Assembly: GCA_012841565.1 (NCBI GenBank)
Contig: DUUM01000061.1
Span: 1-8,045 of the forward strand
Source: Candidatus Epulonipiscium sp.
GTDB taxonomy: Bacteria > Bacillota_A > Clostridia > Lachnospirales > Cellulosilyticaceae
Length of the DNA: 8,045 nucleotides
Reading direction: 5' to 3'
Numbering within the stretch: the stretch's first letter is position 1; every line of letters starts with the position of its first letter. This document shows, one piece after another, positions 1 to 5,711 of this stretch. The position numbers were made by a program, and so were the translations under genes. A model generated the notes under the pieces. That model was not told where the DNA came from. It worked only from the letters and a program-made list of their open reading frames with translations, and searched no databases.

Positions 1-1
1 C

Positions 2-475
2 CAATCCTACATAGAAGATCCATTTTTGTATTTAGTACCTATAAAGGATATCTCAGAAGTAACAGAGGTGCCTATAAAAGAAACACCAAAAAGCACTCCT
101 AAGACAACAAAATCCAATGAAGTTATTAATTATGCAAAACAGTTTCTTGGAAATCCTTATCGCTATGGTGGCAATAGCTTAACCAGAGGGATTGATTGTT
201 CTGGATTTACACAGCAAATTATGAAAAAGTCAGGTATTTATTTACAAAGAAATTCAGCCAGCCAATATGCAAGGAATGGTGTAAAGGTTAGTACCAACAA
301 CTTACAACCAGGAGATTTATTGTTTTATGGCTACGGCGGAAGGGTCTCACATGTGGCCATTTATGTAGGAAATAAACAAGTCATTCATGCCAATGATCCA
401 AGAACAGGAATTACTATTGGAAATGCATTTCCAACAAGGGGAAAACCATTAATTGGAGCTAAGAGAGTCATATAA
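2..475 (+). CDS. NlpC/P60 family cell-wall peptidase, C-terminal part (5' end outside window)
   Basis: The reading frame is open to the left edge, so the true start lies outside the window; the TTG at 26 has no ribosome binding site and is not a credible start. The 157 visible residues comprise a short segment, a Thr/Lys/Pro-rich linker (about nt 70-115) and a complete NlpC/P60 domain of about 110 residues to the stop. The catalytic set is visible: Cys in DCSGF (codon at 197-199), His in SHVAIYVG (codon at 350-352) and a second His in VIHAN (codon at 386-388). The family cleaves peptide bonds in peptidoglycan stem peptides, usually gamma-D-Glu to diamino acid, outside the cell. A domain-linker-NlpC/P60 layout suggests an exported enzyme with SH3-like or other wall-binding repeats upstream, but those are not visible. 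No hairpin terminator follows. The domain call is firm; the full architecture and substrate are unknown. Confidence 0.93.
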   Translation, partial: QSYIEDPFLYLVPIKDISEVTEVPIKETPKSTPKTTKSNEVINYAKQFLGNPYRYGGNSLTRGIDCSGFTQQIMKKSGIYLQRNSASQYARNGVKVSTNNLQPGDLLFYGYGGRVSHVAIYVGNKQVIHANDPRTGITIGNAFPTRGKPLIGAKRVI

Positions 476-510
476 AACACACTTTCTTTATAACAATTTC
501 CTATATTAAG

Positions 511-538
511 TTGCAATTAGAGCAAATAACTGTATAAT
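511..538 (+). promoter_or_regulatory. Sigma-A-type promoter for the small gene at 569
   Basis: TTGCAA at 511-516 (5 of 6 to TTGACA) and a perfect TATAAT at 533-538 are separated by 16 bp. Expected transcription start is near 545, giving a short leader with the ribosome binding site at 555-559. This indicates that the small gene is transcribed independently of the peptidase gene upstream. Confidence 0.7.
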
Positions 539-568
539 AATATAAAAGGCAGTTAGGAGTTGATTGCA

Positions 569-1012
569 ATGACGCCAGAAGAAATGAAAATCTGGATTAA
601 TTATGTAAAAGAGCGAGAAGAACATTGGCCACCTATATTAGATGATGAAGAGCATATGTTACATTGGCTAGGAAGGTTATTTATAGGCCGGGCATTATTT
701 AAAGATTATAAGCAATATGAAGGTGCGTATATTATCTTAAAAGAGATTTACTTAAATAATGAAATTAGGCATACCAGTGCTTTGTTTGGTAGCTATGAAG
801 ATTACATTGTAGAGAAGGTAGATTTTTTTAAAGACATGGCGGAGCTTACTTATATTATAACAAAAGAGGCTGCCCAAAGTGTTCCTTATATAGATGAGGC
901 ACTTATTATGCTAGATGGATCAGAAAGTGTATCTCCTTATGTAGATCAAAATGAATTTAAGAAACTAAGAAAGTACTATGTAGAGAAGTCTTTAGAGGAA
1001 GTAAATGAATAA
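569..1012 (+). CDS. Small acidic protein of unknown function
   Basis: This encodes 147 residues from the ATG at 569. AGGAG at 555-559 lies 9 nt before this ATG, the usual spacing. An in-frame TTG at 560 would add three residues but directly abuts the AGGAG, so it is rejected. I do not recognise the family. The protein has no signal peptide and no membrane segment, so it is probably cytoplasmic. It is rich in Glu, Asp, Lys, Tyr and aromatic residues and looks largely helical; a Trp-rich N-terminal part (WPPILDDEEHMLHWLGRLF) precedes a stretch, about residues 40-65, that resembles a TPR-like helix pair. It has no Cys and no obvious catalytic motif. It stands alone between its own promoter and a strong hairpin, so the neighbours say nothing about function. 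Coding status is supported by the promoter, the ribosome binding site and the terminator. Confidence 0.82.
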   Translation: MTPEEMKIWINYVKEREEHWPPILDDEEHMLHWLGRLFIGRALFKDYKQYEGAYIILKEIYLNNEIRHTSALFGSYEDYIVEKVDFFKDMAELTYIITKEAAQSVPYIDEALIMLDGSESVSPYVDQNEFKKLRKYYVEKSLEEVNE

Positions 1013-1021
1013 TAGCAAGTA

Positions 1022-1059
1022 AAAATGCCAACAAAGATAAAAATCTTTGTTGGCATTTT
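1022..1059. terminator. Bidirectional intrinsic terminator
   Basis: Perfect 17-bp inverted repeat: arm 1022-1038 (AAAATGCCAACAAAGAT), loop AAAA at 1039-1042, arm 1043-1059. Read on the plus strand, the stem ends in TTTTC 10 nt after the stop of the small gene. Read on the minus strand, it ends in TTTTT (1025-1021) about 15 nt after the tRNA gene. The A/T ends of the stem supply the U-run in both directions, so one hairpin plausibly serves two convergent units. Confidence 0.88.
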
Positions 1060-1073
1060 CGATTTAAATAAAA

Positions 1074-1145
1074 TGGAGACGATGGGATTTGAACCCACGA
1101 CCCCCTGTCTGCCAGACAGGTGCGCTCCCGCTGCGCCACGCCCCC
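1074..1145 (-). tRNA. tRNA-Ala, anticodon GGC
   Basis: The minus strand folds into a full cloverleaf of 72 nt. The acceptor stem is GGGGGCG (1145-1139) against CGTCTCC, with A73 at 1074. The D stem is GCGC/GCGC with a compact 7-nt loop. The anticodon stem CCTGT/ACAGG holds loop CTGGCAG, giving U33, anticodon GGC and A37. The T stem GTGGG/CCCAT carries loop TTCAAAT. Position 3:70 is G:U, the major identity element for alanyl-tRNA synthetase, which agrees with the GGC anticodon reading GCC codons. The 3' CCA is not encoded (TTTT follows A73) and must be added by the CCA-adding enzyme. The gene lies alone, convergent with the small gene and downstream of the repressor gene on the same strand. 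Confidence 0.96.
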
Positions 1146-1158
1146 AAGTACATATTAT

Positions 1159-1186
1159 AGTATACACGATTTTAGGAATTTAGCAA
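1159..1186 (-). promoter_or_regulatory. Putative promoter of the tRNA-Ala gene
   Basis: On the minus strand, TTGCTA (1186-1181) is followed after 16 bp by TATACT (1164-1159), placing the start a few bases before the mature 5' end at 1145. A second TATAAT-like stretch overlaps just downstream. The region is A+T-rich, so this is a fair rather than certain match. Confidence 0.5.
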
Positions 1187-1242
1187 GCGTAAATTAAGGT
1201 AATTTGTGAACATGGAGGTTATAACTTATATTACGATGGAAT

Positions 1243-2214
1243 TTATGTGGTTTTTCTTTCTATTAAGCTTACAGGCAAAATGTTTTCTATGGTTACTTCT
1301 TTTTTTTCTATTTTATCTATTAAAACTTTTACGGCAAGTTCACCCATTTTCTTAACATCTTGTTTTATGGTCGTTAAGGGAGGGAGCGAAAAGGATGCAA
1401 TATCAATGTCGTCGTAACCAATAATCTTTAGATCTTTTGGAATATCCTTTTTAAATAAATGAGCAACATATAACAATGAAAATGCTAGCAAGTCACTTCC
1501 AGCAAATATACCATCTATATCGGGGTATTTCTTAAAGATTCTATGAGCTAATTTGGCATAACTGTCTAGGGTCACAATTCTTGATTGCTCCATAACATAA
1601 TCAATGTTTTTTTCTAATACCACATCTAAAAAAGCCTGACTGCGGTTATTTGCAGAAATGTCTATTTCTAAAGGGCCGCTTATATGTGCAATTTTTTTAC
1701 AGCCTTTATCAATTAAAAGATTAGTTGCTAATAATCCACCATTGTAGTTATCGGAAGTAATAAAAGGTACATTATTAGAAAAGTTCCTATCAATTGTGAC
1801 AATGGGTAAACTTGAATTAATATATTCAGAAGTATTACTAGTATAGCTACCGATTATAAAACCATCAACTTGATTTTTATGGATCATATCGATATAATCT
1901 TGTTCTTTAGTACTATCAGAATACGAATTACATATTAGCACCTTATACCCTAATAGATAAGCATAGTATTCTACATAATTTGTTAATTCTGCAAAAAATG
2001 GATGTGATACACTTGGGACTATTATTCCTATTATATTAGATTTCCTTCTATATAAAGAACGGGCTATTTCATTGGGCTGATAATTTAATTGTTTCATTGC
2101 ATCGTGAACCTTTTGTTTCATGGAATCACTTATATATCCTCTGTTATTTAAAACTCTTGAAACTGTGGTTACAGAAACATCTGCTACTTTAGCGACATCT
2201 TTTATAGTGGGCAC
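1243..2214 (-). CDS. LacI-family sugar-responsive transcriptional repressor
   Basis: This encodes 323 residues starting with GTG at 2214, preceded on the minus strand by AAAGGAAGG with about 5 nt spacing. Residues 3-24 form the typical LacI-family helix-turn-helix (TIKDVAKVADVSVTTVSRVL). The hinge helix follows at about 46-54 (QPNEIARSL), whose Leu54 is expected to enter the central CG step of the operator. A periplasmic-binding-protein-like effector domain runs from about residue 60 (NIIGIIVPS) to the end, with the usual GIFAGSDLLA and IIGYDD motifs. Length is normal for the family. It is divergent from the transporter operon and separated by two operators with a central CG, so it is most likely the local repressor, induced by the transported sugar or a product of it. 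No terminator is seen between its stop and the tRNA promoter on the same strand; readthrough would end at the hairpin at 1022-1059. The effector is not predictable from sequence. Confidence 0.95.
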   Translation of the reverse strand: MPTIKDVAKVADVSVTTVSRVLNNRGYISDSMKQKVHDAMKQLNYQPNEIARSLYRRKSNIIGIIVPSVSHPFFAELTNYVEYYAYLLGYKVLICNSYSDSTKEQDYIDMIHKNQVDGFIIGSYTSNTSEYINSSLPIVTIDRNFSNNVPFITSDNYNGGLLATNLLIDKGCKKIAHISGPLEIDISANNRSQAFLDVVLEKNIDYVMEQSRIVTLDSYAKLAHRIFKKYPDIDGIFAGSDLLAFSLLYVAHLFKKDIPKDLKIIGYDDIDIASFSLPPLTTIKQDVKKMGELAVKVLIDKIEKKEVTIENILPVSLIERKTT

Positions 2215-2272
2215 AGTAACCTTCCTTTCTCTTAGTATCTATTTTGCAATTAATTACTAAAATGTTATTGTA

Positions 2273-2302
2273 ATTATATAATATATTTTAGTCTTCTAGC
2301 AA
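2273..2302 (-). promoter_or_regulatory. Putative promoter of the LacI-family gene
   Basis: On the minus strand, TTGCTA (2302-2297) and TATAAT (2278-2273) are 18 bp apart, about 60 bp before the GTG start. The operators lie roughly 65-160 bp upstream of this promoter, so autorepression by direct overlap is not evident. The A+T-rich context makes chance matches possible. Confidence 0.5.
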
Positions 2303-2366
2303 CTAGTATAGCATATAAAGAAATTTTATAGGAATAATAATATAATGAGTTGTGAGTTTTTATAAA

Positions 2367-2394
2367 AATTTATGTCAACCGCTTGACATAAATT
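2367..2394. promoter_or_regulatory. Operator O1 for the LacI-family repressor
   Basis: A 28-bp inverted repeat with 12-bp perfect arms (AATTTATGTCAA / TTGACATAAATT) flanks the central CCGC. The core TGTCAACCGCTTGACA (2373-2388) has the central CG expected for LacI-family hinge-helix binding. It does not fit the CcpA cre consensus (TGWAANCGNTNWCA), so it looks like a dedicated operator. Its right arm contains the TTGACA -35 box of the transporter promoter, so binding would block RNA polymerase. Confidence 0.82.
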
Positions 2395-2411
2395 AGCCTA
2401 TAGGTTAATAT
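2383..2411 (+). promoter_or_regulatory. Promoter of the ABC transporter operon
   Basis: A perfect TTGACA at 2383-2388 lies 17 bp before TAATAT at 2406-2411 (4 of 6 to TATAAT). Expected start is near 2418, giving a leader of about 60 nt. O1 covers the -35 and O2 begins at the expected start, a standard repression geometry. The second TTGACA at 2429-2434 has no acceptable -10 at 16-18 bp, so it is treated as operator rather than promoter. Confidence 0.72.
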
Positions 2412-2418
2412 GTACATA

Positions 2419-2434
2419 TGTTAACCGCTTGACA
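2419..2434. promoter_or_regulatory. Operator O2 for the LacI-family repressor
   Basis: TGTTAACCGCTTGACA differs from the O1 core at a single position (C to T in the left arm) and keeps the central CG. The O1 and O2 centres are 46 bp apart. A further half-site, ATATGTTAAC at 2440-2449, repeats the left flank and left arm of O2 24 bp downstream but lacks a matching right arm. Confidence 0.75.
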
Positions 2435-2478
2435 CAAAGATATGTTAACAATTAAACCAAACTTATGGAGGGATTACT

Positions 2479-3858
2479 ATGAAAAAAACAAAATTGCTAG
2501 CTTTAGGTATTTCTGTACTGTTAATGTTTTCGTTGTTTTCAGGATGTGCTAAAAAAGACAGCCCTACTACACCATCAACTGAGGGCGAGAAAACTGAAGA
2601 AGACAAAAAAGAAGCAGATGTAGAACAAGGGGAAGCAGATGCAGAACCGGTAAAGATAACATTTTTTAATACTTCAGCAGAAGTAAATAACGAATTTGAT
2701 GAATTATTTGCAACTTATCACGATTTGAATCCAAATGTAACGATTGAGCTTATTCCAACACCAGTAGGGGGAGCGCAGATAGAAAAATTCCAATCTTTGT
2801 TAGCTTCTGGTAACCCGGCTACTATTGCTAACCTTGACCCAGGTTTTATTCAGTTATATAACGATAAGTTTTTAGACTTAGAACCTATGAAAGCAGAGTA
2901 TGAAGAAATAGCACAACCAGGGGCGATAGAAGGAGCTTTACTAGATGGTAAGTTCTTAGGTATTCCATATACAGTTCAAGGTTATGGATTATTATACAAT
3001 ACACGTGTTGTTGAAGAAGCAATTGGAAAGACTTTTGATCCAAAAACAATTAAAACACGTGATGATTTAGAAGCATTATTTGAAGAGATTGCTGCTACAG
3101 GTAAACCACCAATGTTGCTTCACGGAGCAGATTGGTCTCTTGGTGCACATTATCTCGGACTAACATATTCCTTACAATCCAAAAAGGTTGCAGAAAACCT
3201 TGAATGGGTAAATGGATTGAAAGATGGAAGTGCTGATTTAGCAAGTAATGATAAGTTTACGGGACTGATGGATACATTTGACCTATTGAGCAAGTATAAT
3301 ATTAGGGCTGAAGATGCTCTTGTTGCAGACCATGATAGAGATAGTTTGGACTTTGCAAAGGGAGAAACAGCATTCTATTTCATGGGTGATTGGCTATGGT
3401 CAACAATTGGAACGATGGAAGATAGGGACCAAGAATTTGGTATGATACCTGTACCAATCAGTAATGATCCTAGCGATGATGACAATATGAGAGTAGCAGT
3501 TAGCCAACCTAAATTAATGGCTATTGATGATTCAGGATCAACTCCAGAGCAGCAAGCTGCCGCTAAAGATTTTCTTAAATGGATGCTTACTAGCGATGAA
3601 GGACATGAAATGCTGACAGTTAAAATGGGCTTTACAATGCCATATAAGAATGTAGAAGCAAAAAGTACAAACGTACTTGCTACAGTTGTTAGCGAATATA
3701 TTGCAGAAGGAAATACAATTGACATAGGTGTAATTAATAATTTCCCAGCAGATTACTGGGCAAAGACAGGTGCTTCAATGCAAAAGTATATCGTTGATAA
3801 GATAGATCGTGCAGGACTTGCAGAAGAAGTTCAAGATTATTGGAAATCACTTCAATAA
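2479..3858 (+). CDS. Sugar ABC transporter substrate-binding lipoprotein (family 1)
   Basis: This encodes 459 residues from the ATG at 2479, with GGAGGG at 2467-2472 and 6-nt spacing. The N-terminus is a lipoprotein signal: KK, a hydrophobic core (LLALGISVLLMFSLF) and lipobox LFSGC with Cys23 as the lipidated residue, so the protein is anchored outside the membrane. Residues 24-57 form an acidic, Glu/Lys/Asp-rich flexible linker. From about residue 58 (VKITFFNTSAE) to the end is a carbohydrate-type family 1 solute-binding fold, with typical segments FQSLLASGNPATI, GIPYTVQGYGLLYNT and FAKGETAFYFMGDWLW. It is the first gene of the LacI-controlled operon and delivers its ligand to the permease pair downstream. 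Several Trp and Tyr residues fit sugar stacking, but the ligand cannot be read from the sequence. Length is normal for the family. Confidence 0.95.
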   Translation: MKKTKLLALGISVLLMFSLFSGCAKKDSPTTPSTEGEKTEEDKKEADVEQGEADAEPVKITFFNTSAEVNNEFDELFATYHDLNPNVTIELIPTPVGGAQIEKFQSLLASGNPATIANLDPGFIQLYNDKFLDLEPMKAEYEEIAQPGAIEGALLDGKFLGIPYTVQGYGLLYNTRVVEEAIGKTFDPKTIKTRDDLEALFEEIAATGKPPMLLHGADWSLGAHYLGLTYSLQSKKVAENLEWVNGLKDGSADLASNDKFTGLMDTFDLLSKYNIRAEDALVADHDRDSLDFAKGETAFYFMGDWLWSTIGTMEDRDQEFGMIPVPISNDPSDDDNMRVAVSQPKLMAIDDSGSTPEQQAAAKDFLKWMLTSDEGHEMLTVKMGFTMPYKNVEAKSTNVLATVVSEYIAEGNTIDIGVINNFPADYWAKTGASMQKYIVDKIDRAGLAEEVQDYWKSLQ

Positions 3859-3900
3859 ACTAAAGGGATTAGAAGGACTTAAAGATAATTAAACTGAATG

Positions 3901-3957
3901 ATTATAGGTATAAGGTAGGCATAGGATTAAAATCTTTGCCTACTTTATACCTATAAT
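3901..3957 (+). other. Long intergenic hairpin between binding-protein and permease genes
   Basis: Arm 3901-3921 pairs with 3937-3957 over 21 bp with one G:U pair. After one bulged base the stem can extend by AGGAT/ATCTT around a TAAA loop. No U-run follows (AAATTAAG comes next), so it is a poor intrinsic terminator. It lies in the 121-nt gap before the permease start, ending about 6 nt before the ribosome binding site at 3964. Such structures often protect the 3' end of an abundant binding-protein mRNA or partly reduce permease expression; that role is inferred. Confidence 0.75.
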
Positions 3958-3979
3958 AAATTAAGAAGGATGTGATAGG

Positions 3980-4861
3980 ATGAAAAAAAGAATGAATTGG
4001 AGAGATGTTGGAACCTTTTTTGTTTTTGGGGGACCTTCATTATTTGCATTTTTTGCAGTGATGGTAGTACCACTTGTGTTTGGATTGTATTTAACATTTA
4101 CGAATTGGAGCATGCAAACTGGTGTCCATTCATTAGTTTGGTTTGACAACTATAAAGCAGCTTTTTCAGACAAGGCTTTTATGACACAGTTATGGTTCAC
4201 TATAAAATATGTTTTTTTCACAGCTGTTATTGCTAATGTAGGAGCGTTTTTTTTAGGACTTGCTTTGACAATGGGAATTAAAGGTCAAAATTTTATACGA
4301 ACTGGTTTTTTTACTCCTAATCTTATAGGTGGTTTAATATTAGGATATTTATGGAGGTTTTTATTTTCATATGTCTTAACTTATATGGGGAAGACTTATG
4401 GGTGGGCATTATTTAAAACTTCTTGGCTGACAGATACGGATACAGCATTTTGGGCCCTTGTTATTGCGACATCGTGGCAATTAATGGGATACCTCATGAT
4501 TGTTTATATTGCAGGATTTAGCAACGTACCAGCTGATGCCTTGGAAGCTGCAGAAATTGACGGAGCAGTAGGTTGGAATAAAATTACTAAGATAATATTG
4601 CCACTTTCTATTCCAGGTATTGTTGTATGCTTATTTATTTCAATTTCAAGATCGTTTTTAACATATGATCTGAATTTAGGATTAACAAATGGAGGTCCAT
4701 TTGCCTCAACAGAATTAGCGGCATATCATATCGTTCAAAAGGCTTTTCTTTCAAATGAGTATGGTGTTGGGCAAGCAGAAGCTATGATTCTATTTGTAAT
4801 TGTTGCAACCATTGCATTAACTCAGGCTTATTTATTGAAAAAAGTGGAGGTTGAAGCATAA
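3980..4861 (+). CDS. Sugar ABC transporter permease, MalF/UgpA-type
   Basis: This encodes 293 residues; AGAAGGA at 3964-3970 lies 9 nt before the ATG. Six membrane segments are visible at about residues 13-36, 72-98, 109-130, 156-178, 208-230 and 264-286. The cytoplasmic EAA loop that docks on the ATPase is present: E189-A-A...D194-G195...L207-P208, between segments 4 and 5. Segment 1 ends in a typical GLYLTFTNW. Length and topology are those of short MalF/UgpA-like subunits without the long periplasmic loop of enterobacterial MalF. Its stop TAA overlaps the next start by one base (TAATG), so the two permeases are translationally coupled and probably form a heterodimer. No ATPase gene accompanies them in the window. 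Confidence 0.95.
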   Translation: MKKRMNWRDVGTFFVFGGPSLFAFFAVMVVPLVFGLYLTFTNWSMQTGVHSLVWFDNYKAAFSDKAFMTQLWFTIKYVFFTAVIANVGAFFLGLALTMGIKGQNFIRTGFFTPNLIGGLILGYLWRFLFSYVLTYMGKTYGWALFKTSWLTDTDTAFWALVIATSWQLMGYLMIVYIAGFSNVPADALEAAEIDGAVGWNKITKIILPLSIPGIVVCLFISISRSFLTYDLNLGLTNGGPFASTELAAYHIVQKAFLSNEYGVGQAEAMILFVIVATIALTQAYLLKKVEVEA

Positions 4862-5685
4862 TGAACAAAAAGAGATTAACTGATTTGATAAAATCTTTTC
4901 TTTTATTTTGTATTTTAATTATTTTTCTAATACCTTTTTTAATGATCATTTTAAATACCTTTAAAACAACTCAACAATTTATAGAGAATCCTCTTTCATG
5001 GCCTACGCAGTTTGATTTATCCAATTATATAAAGGCTTTTAATGATATGGATTTTGCTAAGGGGTTCGTGAATTCCGCGGTTATTACTATAGCTGGGGTA
5101 TTTCTTATTGTTTTATGTTCTTCAATGACGGCATATTTATTTGCTCGATTTAAATGGAAGATTAATAAAGTTTTATTTTTTATGATGTTAGCGGCTATGA
5201 CAGTACCATTTCAAGTAATCATGATTCCCTTAGTTACAATTTATGGGAAAGCAAAACTATTAGATTCTAGGCCAATTTTGCTTTTTATGTACACGGGATT
5301 TGGTATTCCTTTTGCAACATTTACTTTTCATGGATTCATTAAGGGGATTCCACTTGAGTTAGAAGAATCAGCAGCGATAGATGGATGTTCAAGATTGAGA
5401 ACTTTTTTTCAAATTGTACTACCGTTATTAAAACCAGCACTATCAACGGTGGTTGTTTTAGATGTTCTTTGGATTTGGAATGATTACTTGTTACCTAGTT
5501 TGATTATACAATCTCCGAAACTAAGAACTTTGCCACTTTCAAATTATAATTTTTTCTCTTCGTATAGTGTTGATTATTCTCCATTAATGGCGGGGATTGT
5601 TATGACCATTATTCCTGTACTTTTACTTTATATTTTCTTACAAAAACATATTATCGAAGGAATAACAGATGGAGCATTGAAATAA
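4861..5685 (+). CDS. Sugar ABC transporter permease, MalG/UgpE-type
   Basis: This encodes 274 residues. GGAGG at 4846-4850, inside the 3' end of the previous gene, lies 10 nt before the ATG. Six membrane segments are visible, at about residues 12-32, 70-94, 103-125, 137-158, 190-212 and 241-261. The EAA loop reads E169-S-A-A-I-D-G175 to L187-P188, and the C-terminus ends in EGITDGALK, a common ending for MalG-type subunits (compare EGLTAGAVKG). It pairs with the MalF-type protein encoded immediately upstream; together they form the translocation pore for the ligand of the binding protein. Only 26 nt separate it from the hydrolase gene, with no terminator or promoter between, so all are likely on one mRNA. 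Confidence 0.95.
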   Translation: MNKKRLTDLIKSFLLFCILIIFLIPFLMIILNTFKTTQQFIENPLSWPTQFDLSNYIKAFNDMDFAKGFVNSAVITIAGVFLIVLCSSMTAYLFARFKWKINKVLFFMMLAAMTVPFQVIMIPLVTIYGKAKLLDSRPILLFMYTGFGIPFATFTFHGFIKGIPLELEESAAIDGCSRLRTFFQIVLPLLKPALSTVVVLDVLWIWNDYLLPSLIIQSPKLRTLPLSNYNFFSSYSVDYSPLMAGIVMTIIPVLLLYIFLQKHIIEGITDGALK

Positions 5686-5711
5686 AAAAATAGCTACAAA
5701 GGGGTTATGAA

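Noticed and set aside
1074..1145. tRNA-Ala gene as a mobile-element attachment site
   Set aside because: No integrase gene and no direct repeat of the tRNA 3' end were seen in the window.
957..1167. Minus-strand open frames over the terminator and tRNA gene
   Set aside because: They run through a clear tRNA gene and the terminator hairpin, lack ribosome binding sites, and show no protein-like conservation pattern.
2373..2388. CcpA cre site at O1
   Set aside because: The palindrome has a central CG but does not match TGWAANCGNTNWCA; the arms are two bases wider apart and differ at the outer positions.
3375..3725. Minus-strand open frame of 116 residues inside the binding-protein gene
   Set aside because: It lies wholly antisense to a well-supported gene and has no start signals; a shadow of the real coding frame.
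3952..3957. TATAAT that could be the -10 of a separate permease promoter
   Set aside because: No acceptable -35 lies 16-18 bp upstream and the bases form the outer end of the hairpin stem; probably chance.
3961..4149. Minus-strand open frame opposite the start of the first permease
   Set aside because: Antisense to a coding region with clear membrane segments; no ribosome binding site.
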